This document shows positions 13,492-22,489 of a DNA stretch of 64,000 nt, one piece after another (within the stretch, counting starts at the first letter, position 1; every line of letters begins with the position of its first letter). The notes below the pieces were generated by a model. The model made no database searches. It was given only the letters and a program-made list of their open reading frames with translations, and was not told the DNA's origin. The DNA lies in assembly GCF_029541745.1 (NCBI RefSeq), contig NZ_CP089746.1:6519559-6583558 (forward strand), in the 5' to 3' direction. This DNA is from Streptomyces sp. LX-29 (lineage in GTDB: Bacteria > Actinomycetota > Actinomycetes > Streptomycetales > Streptomycetaceae). Made by a program: the position numbers and the translations under genes.

Positions 13492-15744
13492 ATGGAGTTC
13501 CACGTTCTGGGACCGCTACGCGTCAGTGGGGGCGGCGGCACGCTCGCCCTGGGCGGGCCGCGGCAGCGCGCTGTACTGGCCGCTTTGATCCTGCGCGCGA
13601 ATGAGACAGTGACACCGCACTATTTGGCCAAGGCGGTATGGGACACGGAACCCGCGAGCCCCAGAACCAATCTTCGTACTTATGTATCGGGTTTGCGAAA
13701 GAGCTTCGGAGAGGCCGAGGCGGGCCGCCTCGTCACCCGGGCCGACGGCTATCTGTTGCGCACGGACCAAGCGGAACTCGACTTTCAACAATTCAACCGT
13801 TTAGCGGCCGACGGGGAAGAGGCCCTGCGCCAGGGTGAGCCGGAGCGCGCGGCGGAGCTGCTCCGGCGAGCGCTCGACCTCTGGCGCGGCGAACCGCTGG
13901 AGGGGCTGGCGACCGGACCGCTGCTGCGCGCCGAGTCCGAACGGCTCGCGGAGCGCCACCTGGTCGCCGTCGCACAGCACGCCCGGGCCCTCATCCGACT
14001 CCAGCGCCACACCGCGGTGATCTCCGACCTGACGGCCCTGGTGCGGCAGCACCCGCTGCGGGAGGAGCTGCTCGGCCTGCTCATGCTCGCGCTCTACCGC
14101 GGCGGCCGGATCCCCGAAGCCCTCCAGGCGTTCCAGGACGGCCGCCGGGAGCTGATCGACCGGCTCGGCACCGAGCCCGGGGCCGAACTCCAACAGCTCC
14201 ATCAGCGCCTGCTCACCGCCACCACCGCGAGCGGCGTCCCGGAGCCGGGGATCGGCTCCCCGGCCGAGCACCGCCCGGCGCCGCGCCGCGCCCACCCCGC
14301 CGTGCCCCGCCAACTGCCCCTGACGCCACGGCTGTTCACCGGTCGGTGCGGGGAGTCGGCCGTGCTGACCCAGGGCCTGGCCGCACTCGGCGACGCCGTG
14401 GTGATCTCGGTGATCGCCGGATCCGGCGGCATCGGCAAGACCTGGCTGGCGCTGCACTGGGCGCACCGGCACACGGACCGGTTCCCGGACGGCCAGCTCT
14501 ACGTCGACCTCCGGGGCTTCGACAGCGACGCCGAACCGACCTCGCCGGAGAGCGCCCTGCGCGGCTTCCTCGACGCGCTGGGCGTCGAGCCGGACGCGGT
14601 CCCCGCCGGCCTGGAGGCCCAGGCGGCGCTGTACCGCAGCCTCACCGCCGGCAAACGGATGCTCGTGCTGCTCGACAGCGCCCGCGACACGGAGCAGGTC
14701 CTGCCGCTGCTGCCGGGCGGATCCAGCTGCATGGTGCTGATCACCAGCCGCCACCAGCTGGGCGGTCTGGTCACCACGCACGGCGCGCTCCCCCTGGTCC
14801 TCGACCCCCTCGGAGAGGCGGAGGCCCACGCCCTGCTCGCCCGGCACCTCGGACAGGAGCGCCTGTACGCCGAGCCCGGAACGGCCGGCGAACTCCTCAG
14901 CCACTGCGGGGGCTCACCCCTCGCCCTGGGCATCGTCGCGGCCCGCGCCGCGGCCCATCCCGCCCGGCCCCTGACCGGACTGGCCCGGGAACTGCGCAAC
15001 CACGCGACCCGGCTCGACGCCCTGGACGCGGGGGAGGCACGCGCGAGCATCAGGACCGTGCTGGCCGGCTCGTTGCGCTCGCTCAAACCCGAGACGGCCT
15101 GGCTGTTCACCCTGCTGGGGCTGGTGCCCGGCCCGGACATCAGCCTGTCCGCGGCGGCCGGGCTCTTCGGGCTGCCCACCACGCGGGCCCGGCTGTTCCT
15201 GCGCGAGCTGGAGGACGTGCATCTGATCCGGCAGTACCACCCCGGCCGCTACACCCTGCACAATCTCGTCCGCCTCTACGCCGCCGAGCGCGCCGACGAC
15301 CAGCCGGCGTGGGAGTGCGCGGCCGCCCTGCGTCGCCTGCTGGACTTCTACGCGCAGACCGCGTCCACCGGCGCCCGGCTGCTGGATCCGCGGCACTCCC
15401 GTGCCACCGTGCCCCGGCCGGCCGCCGGCGGTGAACCGACCGCGCCGGACAGCGCGTCCGAGGCGCTGGCCTGGTTCCACACCGAACGCCGCTGCCTGCT
15501 CGCGGCCCAGCACACGGCCGTGGAACGGGGCTGGGACATCGTGGCCCGGCAGCTGGCCTGGGCGATGGACGTGCTCCGCTCCCGCGGCCAGACGTGGGAC
15601 ACCCGCCACACCGTGACGGCGATCTCCTCCCCGGCCGCAGCCTCGCTCAGCCTCTGCCCCCCGGCGCCGGCCAGGGCGGCCACGCCCCGCACGCCGGCAC
15701 ACAGCCCGCCTCCGTGGCCCGGAACCGGTCGGAGCCCCTGGTGA
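13492..15744 (+). CDS. AfsR/SARP-family regulator with NB-ARC ATPase domain
   Basis: A 750-residue regulator. An OmpR-type winged helix (residues 1-90, MEFHVLGPLRV) is followed by the bacterial transcriptional activation domain (about 95-240, with FQDGRRELIDRLGTEPGAELQQLHQRLL). The NB-ARC ATPase comes next, with Walker A GSGGIGKTW near residue 310 and MVLITSRHQL. A winged-helix/ARC region then leads to a short tail. AfsR-type proteins normally add several TPR repeats. Here the last 45 residues (AISSPAAASLSLCPPAPARAA...) look out of character, so the C-terminus may be truncated or shifted. It is divergent from the peptide operon and is its likely activator. Confidence 0.92.
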   Translation: MEFHVLGPLRVSGGGGTLALGGPRQRAVLAALILRANETVTPHYLAKAVWDTEPASPRTNLRTYVSGLRKSFGEAEAGRLVTRADGYLLRTDQAELDFQQFNRLAADGEEALRQGEPERAAELLRRALDLWRGEPLEGLATGPLLRAESERLAERHLVAVAQHARALIRLQRHTAVISDLTALVRQHPLREELLGLLMLALYRGGRIPEALQAFQDGRRELIDRLGTEPGAELQQLHQRLLTATTASGVPEPGIGSPAEHRPAPRRAHPAVPRQLPLTPRLFTGRCGESAVLTQGLAALGDAVVISVIAGSGGIGKTWLALHWAHRHTDRFPDGQLYVDLRGFDSDAEPTSPESALRGFLDALGVEPDAVPAGLEAQAALYRSLTAGKRMLVLLDSARDTEQVLPLLPGGSSCMVLITSRHQLGGLVTTHGALPLVLDPLGEAEAHALLARHLGQERLYAEPGTAGELLSHCGGSPLALGIVAARAAAHPARPLTGLARELRNHATRLDALDAGEARASIRTVLAGSLRSLKPETAWLFTLLGLVPGPDISLSAAAGLFGLPTTRARLFLRELEDVHLIRQYHPGRYTLHNLVRLYAAERADDQPAWECAAALRRLLDFYAQTASTGARLLDPRHSRATVPRPAAGGEPTAPDSASEALAWFHTERRCLLAAQHTAVERGWDIVARQLAWAMDVLRSRGQTWDTRHTVTAISSPAAASLSLCPPAPARAATPRTPAHSPPPWPGTGRSPW

Positions 15745-15753
15745 ACGCCGTCC

Positions 15754-16878
15754 TCACACCAACGGTGCGTCGTGGTGGATCGGGGTGCGCGCGCCGGTCA
15801 GCGAGCCACCGCTGCCGCCGTGCCGGTGGGCGACGATCTCCGCCGCGATCGACAGGGCGGTCTCCTCGGGGGTACGGGCGCCGAGGTCGAGGCCGATCGG
15901 CGAGTGCAGCCGGGCGAGTTCCCGCTCGGTGACGCCGACCTCGCGCAGCCGCCGGTCGCGGTCCTCGTGGGTGCGCCGGGAGCCCATCGCGCCCACGTAC
16001 GCGACGGGAAGCCTCAGCGCCAGCTCCAGCAGGGGCACGTCGAACTTGGCGTCATGGGTGAGGACACACAGCACGGTGCGGCCGTCGACATCGGTCGACG
16101 CGAGGTAGGTGTGCGGCCACTGGACGACGATCTCGTCCGCCGCCGGGAAGCGGAGCCGTGTCGCGAAGACCGGACGGGCGTCGCACACGGTCACGTGGTA
16201 GCCGAGGAACTTGCCCACCCGCGCCAGCGCGGAGGCGAAGTCGACGGCACCGAAGACGATCATCCGGGGGGCGGGCAGGCTCGACTCGACGAACACCGTC
16301 AGCGGCCGCCCGCGGCGGAACCCGTCCGCGCCGATCTCGACGGTGCCGGTGCGGCCGGCGTCCAACAGGTCGCGGGCCGCGCCCGCCACGACGCGATCCC
16401 ACTCCGCGGGGCCGCCCAGGCCGCCTTGGTACGCGCCGTCCCGGCGGACGACCAGCGCGCGGCCCATCGACTCGGCCGGCCCCTCGGCGATCCGCGCGAC
16501 CGCCACCGCGTCCCCGCGCACGACGGCGGCGACAGCGGCCGCGAGAACCTCCCTGACGGGAGAGCCCGCGCTGACCGGGGTGAGCAGGATGTCCACGACC
16601 CCGCCGCAGGTCAGTCCGGGGGCGAAGGCGTCCTCGTCGCCGCACCCGAAGCGCTCGACGCACCCTGCGCCGTCCCTGAGCGTCTGCCGGCACAGCTCGT
16701 ACACGGCGCCCTCCACGCATCCCCCGGAGACCGACCCGACAGCCGAGCCCTCGCCGTCGACGGCGAGCGCCGCGCCCGGCTGGCGGGGCGCGCTGCCACC
16801 GACCGCCACCACGGTGGCGACGGCGAAGTCCCGCCCCTGCCCGAGCCACCGGTGCAACTCGCCGGCGATCTCCAGCAT
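15754..16878 (-). CDS. XdhC-family molybdenum cofactor insertion protein
   Basis: A 374-residue XdhC/CoxI-type protein. The N-terminal domain has GSAPRQPGAALAV and GSVSGGCVEGAVYE, with the conserved cysteine that binds sulfurated molybdenum cofactor. The C-terminal Rossmann domain contains MIVFGAVDFASALA and AYVGAMGSRRTHEDR. Such proteins load the sulfido-molybdenum cofactor into xanthine dehydrogenase-type enzymes. It is the third gene of a leftward operon, 60 bp after the catalytic subunit, which is its obvious client. Its end is 9 bp from the stop of the convergent SARP gene. Confidence 0.93.
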   Translation of the reverse strand: MLEIAGELHRWLGQGRDFAVATVVAVGGSAPRQPGAALAVDGEGSAVGSVSGGCVEGAVYELCRQTLRDGAGCVERFGCGDEDAFAPGLTCGGVVDILLTPVSAGSPVREVLAAAVAAVVRGDAVAVARIAEGPAESMGRALVVRRDGAYQGGLGGPAEWDRVVAGAARDLLDAGRTGTVEIGADGFRRGRPLTVFVESSLPAPRMIVFGAVDFASALARVGKFLGYHVTVCDARPVFATRLRFPAADEIVVQWPHTYLASTDVDGRTVLCVLTHDAKFDVPLLELALRLPVAYVGAMGSRRTHEDRDRRLREVGVTERELARLHSPIGLDLGARTPEETALSIAAEIVAHRHGGSGGSLTGARTPIHHDAPLV

Positions 16879-16938
16879 CTCGGCCTCCTCACGGGTCTGC
16901 CACGGGCCGGCGCCACACGCGGTGGCCGGGGAGGGCGC

Positions 16939-19656
16939 TCAGGGCCGCGACGCCGACTGGCGCTCGGTGAGCCGGCGGTAGATCCGTTCCGGGGTCAGGG
17001 GCAGCGCGCGGTAGCGGACCCCCGTGGCGTCGTGGAGCGCGTTCGCCAACGCGGGGGCCACCGGGTTGATACAGCACTCCGCCATCCCCTTCGACCGCAG
17101 CGGCCCGTAGGAGTCCGCCGAGTCCACCGCGAGCACATCGGTGCGGGGGACATCGGCATAGGTGGGGATGCGGTAGTTGCGGAGGTTCGGGTTGACCATG
17201 ACACCGTCCGCGTCGACCTGGTAGTTCTCGGTCAGCGCGAAGCCGAGACCCTGGGCCACACCGCCCTCCACCTGTCCCCGCACCTGCGCGGGGTTGACGA
17301 TGACACCGGCGTCGGTCGCGTGGACGCTGTACAGGACGCGGATCTCACCCGTCACCGGATGGACGGCGACGCGGAACCCGTGCGTGTTGAAGGTGACGCT
17401 TCGCGGCGAGCCGTAGGCCTTGCGGGCGGCGGTGAACCGTATGCCGCGCGCTCGGGCCAGCGCGACGACCTCCGCCAACGACACGCGCTGGTCGCCGCAG
17501 ACGACGCCCTCGTCGTCCAGGGAGCACATCACGAGATGGACACCCGTGTGCGCGGCGGCGAACTCCAGGATGCGGTCGCGCACGGCGTTGGCCGCCCGAA
17601 GCACCGCGTTGCCCGCCACGAAGAGCCCCGCGCTCGCGAAGGCGCCGGTGTCGAATCCCGTGCGGTCGGTGTCGGACTGCACCAGGCGGATCCGCGAGGG
17701 AGTCGTGCCCAGCTGGGTCGCCGCGATCTGGACATGAGCGGTCGACGTCCCCTCGCCGAACTCGGCCGTTCCGACGGCCACCTCGTAGACGAGGTCGTCG
17801 CCCAGGGTCACCCATGCCTCGGAGAGGTGTTCCGTCGGGGGCGCGGTCTCGTGCAGGGAACTCGCGAAGCCGGTCCCGACGAGCCACCCGGGGCCGGGGG
17901 ACGGCTCACCGGCCGTACCGGCCATGGCCCCCTCCACGAGATCGATGCACCGCGCCAGCCCGTGCTCGGTGAACATCACGTCGTCGGGCCCGTCGCCCAT
18001 GGCGACCAGCGGATCGCCCGGCCGCACGATGTTGCGTCGTCGCAGGTCGAGCGGATCGATGTGCGCGGCGCGCGCCAGCTCGTCCATCGCCGATTCCACG
18101 GCGAACGCCGGCTGCGTCATCCCGTAACCGCGCAGCGCCCCGCTCGGAACGGTGTTGGTGTAGACGGAGTACGCGTCGTACCTCTTGTTGGGGCAGCGGT
18201 AGATCATGACGGCGGCGCCGCCCGCGTACAGCGTTTCGCCGCCGTGGTTGCCGTAGGCGCCCGTGTTCGACACATTGCGAACCTGGAGCGCCGTGAGCGT
18301 CCCGTCCGCCTTCGCGCCGAGCTTGACCGTCAACGCCATCGGATGCCGTGGCGAAGCCGTCGTGAACTCCTCCTCGCGGGTGTACTCGAAGCAGACGGGG
18401 CGCCCGGTGTCCAGGGTGGCGAGCGCGACCAGATCCTCCGAGATCACCTCCTGTTTGCCGCCGAAGCCGCCGCCGACGCGTGCGCAGAACACGCGCAGCT
18501 GGTCCGGGCGCAGCGCGAACAGATAGGAGAGTTTGACCTTCGCGATCGACGGCGACTGCGAACTGGTGCGGACGTTCAGGCGACCGTCCTCCATCCAGGC
18601 GATCGAGCCATGGGTCTCCAGATGCGCGTGTTGCACGCGCGGCGAGAAGTATGTGCCTTCGTGGACCACGTCGGCTTCGGCGAACCCCGCGTCGACGTCG
18701 CCGACGCGCGCATGGATCTCGAACAGGATGTTGCGGACGGGGTCGCGTACGAAGGGGTCGTGCGAGCCGTGGATCTGTGGCGCCCCCTCGGTCATCGCCT
18801 CTTCGGGGTCGAACACGGCCGGCATGACCTCGTATTCGACGACGAGCCTTCGACAGCCCTCCTCCGCCGCCCCCACCGTGTCGGCCAGCACCGCCGCGAC
18901 GCGTTGGCCGACGAAGCGGACCGTGTCGTCGAGGATGAAGGTGTCGTCCGGATCGACGAGGTGATCGGTGTGGATCGCCGTGGTGAAACGCTTGCGGGGC
19001 ACGTCTTCCCAGGTGTAGACGCGACGCACGCCGGGGACCGCGAGCGCGGCGGTCTTGTCGATCGAGACGATCCGGGCGTGCGCGTGGGGTGAGTGCACCA
19101 CCTTGAGGTGCAGCATCCCTTCGACAGGGGTGTCCATCGTGAACTCGGCGCGGCCGGTGACCACGTCGTTGGCCGCCGGAGCGCCGACGCTCGTCCCGAC
19201 GGCCTTTCCCGGCGCGGCCGGCTCCACCCCGGCGACGCCCTTCACGGCGTCCTCGATCCCCCGATAGCCGGTGCAGCGGCAGAGGTTGCCCTTCAAGGCC
19301 CGCGGCAGGTCCTTCTTCTGCGCCGCGGTGAACGTCGCCGACGTCATGATCATTCCAGCGGTGCAGAAACCGCACTGGAACCCCGGGGCGTCACGGAACT
19401 GTCGCTGCATCGGATGCAGGTTGCCGGGCGATCCGAGCCCCTCGATCGTCGTCACCTCGCGACCGTCCGCACGGAACGCGGGGGTGATGCAGCTGTGTAT
19501 CGGACTGCCGTCCAACCACACGGTGCAGGCGCCGCAATCGCCCGCGTCGCACCCCTTCTTGACGCCGTAGTGGCCGAGGGAGCGAAGGAAGGTGCGCAGA
19601 CACTGTCCGGGGTCCGGTTCCTCGTCGAAGCTCCTGCCGTTCACGCGGTACGTCAT
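16939..19656 (-). CDS. Xanthine dehydrogenase-type enzyme, fused Fe-S and molybdopterin subunits
   Basis: A 905-residue fusion. The first about 150 residues are the two-[2Fe-2S] small subunit: GCDAGDCGACTVW, then FQCGFCTAGM and NLCRCTGYRG. The rest is the molybdopterin subunit with GRAEFTMD, VGGGFGGKQE, ALRGYGM and, near the end, SKGMAECCINP whose Glu is the catalytic base position. In many bacteria these are separate proteins. The natural substrate (purine, aldehyde or N-heterocycle) cannot be told. The start overlaps the FAD-subunit stop (ATGA); electrons would pass from molybdenum through the Fe-S clusters to that subunit. Confidence 0.93.
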   Translation of the reverse strand: MTYRVNGRSFDEEPDPGQCLRTFLRSLGHYGVKKGCDAGDCGACTVWLDGSPIHSCITPAFRADGREVTTIEGLGSPGNLHPMQRQFRDAPGFQCGFCTAGMIMTSATFTAAQKKDLPRALKGNLCRCTGYRGIEDAVKGVAGVEPAAPGKAVGTSVGAPAANDVVTGRAEFTMDTPVEGMLHLKVVHSPHAHARIVSIDKTAALAVPGVRRVYTWEDVPRKRFTTAIHTDHLVDPDDTFILDDTVRFVGQRVAAVLADTVGAAEEGCRRLVVEYEVMPAVFDPEEAMTEGAPQIHGSHDPFVRDPVRNILFEIHARVGDVDAGFAEADVVHEGTYFSPRVQHAHLETHGSIAWMEDGRLNVRTSSQSPSIAKVKLSYLFALRPDQLRVFCARVGGGFGGKQEVISEDLVALATLDTGRPVCFEYTREEEFTTASPRHPMALTVKLGAKADGTLTALQVRNVSNTGAYGNHGGETLYAGGAAVMIYRCPNKRYDAYSVYTNTVPSGALRGYGMTQPAFAVESAMDELARAAHIDPLDLRRRNIVRPGDPLVAMGDGPDDVMFTEHGLARCIDLVEGAMAGTAGEPSPGPGWLVGTGFASSLHETAPPTEHLSEAWVTLGDDLVYEVAVGTAEFGEGTSTAHVQIAATQLGTTPSRIRLVQSDTDRTGFDTGAFASAGLFVAGNAVLRAANAVRDRILEFAAAHTGVHLVMCSLDDEGVVCGDQRVSLAEVVALARARGIRFTAARKAYGSPRSVTFNTHGFRVAVHPVTGEIRVLYSVHATDAGVIVNPAQVRGQVEGGVAQGLGFALTENYQVDADGVMVNPNLRNYRIPTYADVPRTDVLAVDSADSYGPLRSKGMAECCINPVAPALANALHDATGVRYRALPLTPERIYRRLTERQSASRP

Positions 19657-20480
19657 GCCGGACTCCCGGCCATGAGTTCGCGACGGATCTCCTCGGCGAA
19701 GTGCTTCGTCAGGTGGCGACGGTGGTCGGGGGTCCCGTTGGGATCGGCGAACCAGGTGTCGGCCGGAATGACGTCGATGCTCTGCTGCAGGGTCCGGGCG
19801 TCGGGCATGGTGTCGAAGGCCATCCGTACGGGGCGCGTGGTGCCGGCTGTGACGGTGAGCAGCAGGTCGCTCGTTCCCGGCGTCTGGGTCCCGATGAGGA
19901 AAACCGTCGAACGACCGAGTCGGGTCAGCGAGAAACGACGGTGCGCGGTGCGTTTCCGCAGGGCGTGCGCCGGAATGTCGACGCGTCGCAGGATCTCCCC
20001 GGGCGAGAGGACGTTCTGACGGTCGCCGGTCACGAAGTCGAGGGCGTCGACGGTGCGCGCGGACCCGTCGGGAGCCATCAACCCGTACCGTGCCTCCAGC
20101 GCGACCGTCAGCGTGATCATGGGACCGGCGGGCAGGGACATACAGATGTTTCCGCCGACGGTCGCCGAGTTCCAGACCTTGAACGAGGACAGGAACGCCT
20201 CGCAACTCGTCGCGAAAAGGGTGCCCGCGATCCAGTCGTCGCGCGGAGCGAAGGCGTACAGATCGCGGATGGTGCACGTCGCGGCGATCTCGAGGCCCGT
20301 GTCGCTCGGGACGAGGGGATCCCAACGCAGCGCTGTCAGGTCGATCAGACGGCGCAGATCGGGCTGCTCCACGGAGAACAGCCACGTCCCGCCCGCGAGC
20401 CAGGCGTCGCCCTCGCGCCAGTCCGCGCCCGGCTGAGCGGACGGCCGCCGGACGACTTCGGTGATGGTGTTGAGGTCCAT
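19653..20480 (-). CDS. Xanthine dehydrogenase-type FAD-binding subunit
   Basis: A 275-residue subunit of the CoxM/XdhB type. The FAD-binding motifs are AGGTWL near the N-terminus and SATVGGNICMSLPAG in the middle, followed by a C-terminal domain RRVDIPAH...RFSLTRLGRS. It is the first gene of the three-gene operon with the fused catalytic subunit and XdhC. It passes electrons from the Fe-S clusters to NAD or oxygen. Slightly short of the usual 290 residues. Confidence 0.92.
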   Translation of the reverse strand: MDLNTITEVVRRPSAQPGADWREGDAWLAGGTWLFSVEQPDLRRLIDLTALRWDPLVPSDTGLEIAATCTIRDLYAFAPRDDWIAGTLFATSCEAFLSSFKVWNSATVGGNICMSLPAGPMITLTVALEARYGLMAPDGSARTVDALDFVTGDRQNVLSPGEILRRVDIPAHALRKRTAHRRFSLTRLGRSTVFLIGTQTPGTSDLLLTVTAGTTRPVRMAFDTMPDARTLQQSIDVIPADTWFADPNGTPDHRRHLTKHFAEEIRRELMAGSPA

Positions 20481-20949
20481 GGGAAACGATCTCCCTCGCG
20501 ACGATCATCGTGCGACGACCGCCTACCGAACTCGATCGACCAGCACGTGCCGCCGCTCGCGTTCAGAGTCCGCTCCTGGACATTCAGCTCGACGTACTCG
20601 TCGAATGTCGACGGGGCACGAGGAGCGGAGGCGCGATGCGCGCTGGGAGCGGCAGAACCTCGAGCGACGGAATCGAATGTATGGCCCCTGCGGTCGAGAC
20701 TTCCTGAGAAAGACCGGCGGGCGCGGAGATGTGTTTTCAGGATATAGCAGGACAGGCCGGCCCTGCCACGTCGGGGATTCGCCCGGTGGCCACCGGGATA
20801 TGGCGGCGAGTCGGGCGTCGGGGGCGCCCGTCGGGCCGCTGAGGGGACCGGTGCCCGTCGGTCGCGGCCGATCGAATGAACGGCGCCGCGGCTGACACAC
20901 CGTTCGCCCGGCGTGCGCCGGGCGGTTGCCTAGCATGACGGGCGCCGGG
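20481..20949. other. Non-coding junction upstream of the xdh-type operon
   Basis: About 470 bp with no gene supported on either strand; the long minus-strand reading through it continues the truncated antiporter with random composition. It should hold the promoter of the xdh-type operon near 20480-20560. It lies exactly where antiporter homology stops, so it probably contains an old recombination junction. Confidence 0.55.
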
Positions 20950-21401
20950 GTGACCCGCACCCGCTCGGTCGGCGGGACGTGGTCGAGCAGCGGACCGACC
21001 ACGGTCGGCCCGGAGACGACGAGGATCACGCCGATCATGACCGCCACCGTGAACGGGACGTCGAACAGCGCGGCGACCAGCCCCAGGCCGGCTCCCCAGG
21101 TGATGAGGACCCCCGGCATGATCAGCCGCGCCACCACGCGCCGGACCTCACCCTTCAGCGCCCGCAGCTCCAGGCCGAGTCCGGCGTCGTAGAGGATGAC
21201 GGCCACCGCGAGCGACACCAGCTGCGTGAAGTCGGGTACCAGCCGGTCGGGGTGGATGACCTCGGTGAGCGCCCCGGCGGTGAAACCGACGGGCAGCAGC
21301 ACGATCAGCGAAGGGACCCGCAGCCGGCTCGCCAGGATCTGGGAGTCCACGGCGAGCACGACGGTCAGGCCGATGCCCGGCAGGATCCCGTCCCCGGTCA
21401 C
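20950..21401 (-). pseudogene. Truncated cation/proton antiporter (CPA1/NhaP-like)
   Basis: The reading from a GTG at 21401 gives about 150 residues of a Na+/H+ antiporter N-terminus: five hydrophobic helices including LAVAVILYDAGLGLELRALKG and ISGPTVVGPLL-type motif VVSGPTVVGPLLDHV. After ERVRV the expected WEGSTIDPVGA region is missing and the frame runs into unrelated sequence to a stop at 20523. A normal protein has 450-600 residues, so most membrane helices are lost. The remnant follows cydB by 47 bp on the same strand and is probably non-functional. Confidence 0.75.
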
Positions 21402-21448
21402 CGCGGCCTCACCCCCCGAGGGCCCCGCGCGGCACGGGGTCCCCGAGC

Positions 21449-22489
21449 TCAGCCCTCGTCCCGCGCACCACGTCGCCGCAGGTCGTCGTCGGTGAGGGCT
21501 TCCAACTCGCCGTGCGTGTCGAGCCAGTACAGGAGGGCGACCGCCGGGAAGACCAGCACCACCGCGACGAGGGTGACGAACACCAGCCAGCGCAGGGTGG
21601 TGGGCGCGCCCGCGCCCTCCGCGACGGTCAGCGAGGGCGGGATGAGATACGGGCGTTGGGCCATGCCCCACGCGAGGATGGCCGAGGCGACCACGCCGAC
21701 CGCGGTGACCCGGGACCAGGCCGCGGAGGGGCGGAGCAGCAGCCAGGCGGAGGCGACGGTGGCGAGTGCCGCCGCGATGACGAAGAGGAGTCCCACGCCG
21801 CGGGTGAGGCCGTGCCATACGTGGGGCGCGTCATCGTGGGTGACGCCCAGGGTGATGACGGCCAGTACGGCGACGGCGGCGAGAGCCGCCAGAGCTCGCC
21901 GCCGGAAGTAGCCGTCGAGGTCGGGGGCGTCGAAGCGCCGGGCGTCGGCGGCCAGGAACACGGCTCCGAGGAAGGCCGTGGTGGCGACGGCGAGGAGGCC
22001 GAAGAGGATCGAGGTGGGGTTGGACCAGGCGTGCGCCGACGGCTCGGTGCCGGGGGCCGCCCGGCCGGAGGCGATCCCTCCGGCCGCGGCTCCGAGGAAG
22101 AACGGAGTGAGGAGGGAGGCGATGGCGAACACCGCCCCGTAGAGGCGCCGTCCGGCGAGCCGCCGGGCGGGCTTGCGCAGGGCGAAGCCGGCGCCGCGCA
22201 GCACGGTGCCCACGGCGGCCAGCGCCAGGGGCAGCCACATCGCGGTGAAGACGGCCTGGAAGAAGTCCGGGAACCCGGTCCACATGATGACCAGAACGAA
22301 GATCAGCCAGACGTTGTTGACCTCCCAGACGGGGGCCATGGCGTGGTCGATCAGCCACCGGGGGCGCCTGCCGCGCTCCGTCCCGCCGGCGGTCAGGTCC
22401 CAGAACCCGGCCCCGTAGTCGGTGCCACCGGCGCAGGCGTAGGCGACGACCGCGAGGAGCAGGACGACGGCGACGAGATCGGCGGTCAT
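21449..22489 (-). CDS. cydB: Cytochrome bd oxidase subunit II
   Basis: A 346-residue membrane protein with about nine helices. It contains the CydB landmarks YACAGGTDYGAGFWDL near the N-terminus and PVWEVNNVWLIFVLVIMWTGFPDFF. Together with CydA it forms the bd-type quinol oxidase, which reduces oxygen with high affinity under low-oxygen or stress conditions. Its ATG overlaps the cydA stop (ATGA). No cydC/cydD transporter genes are next to it, unlike the cydABCD arrangement known in S. coelicolor. Confidence 0.95.
   Translation of the reverse strand: MTADLVAVVLLLAVVAYACAGGTDYGAGFWDLTAGGTERGRRPRWLIDHAMAPVWEVNNVWLIFVLVIMWTGFPDFFQAVFTAMWLPLALAAVGTVLRGAGFALRKPARRLAGRRLYGAVFAIASLLTPFFLGAAAGGIASGRAAPGTEPSAHAWSNPTSILFGLLAVATTAFLGAVFLAADARRFDAPDLDGYFRRRALAALAAVAVLAVITLGVTHDDAPHVWHGLTRGVGLLFVIAAALATVASAWLLLRPSAAWSRVTAVGVVASAILAWGMAQRPYLIPPSLTVAEGAGAPTTLRWLVFVTLVAVVLVFPAVALLYWLDTHGELEALTDDDLRRRGARDEG

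Noticed and set aside
15772..19092. Very long plus-strand open frame (1106 codons)
   Set aside because: It is antisense to XdhC and the fused dehydrogenase, whose motifs are complete; its product is Arg/Gly/His-rich noise typical of high-G+C shadows.
9503..20480. One large biosynthetic cluster joining the peptide operon and the dehydrogenase operon
   Set aside because: The SARP gene and XdhC converge and the dehydrogenase set is self-contained; nothing ties its chemistry to the peptide.
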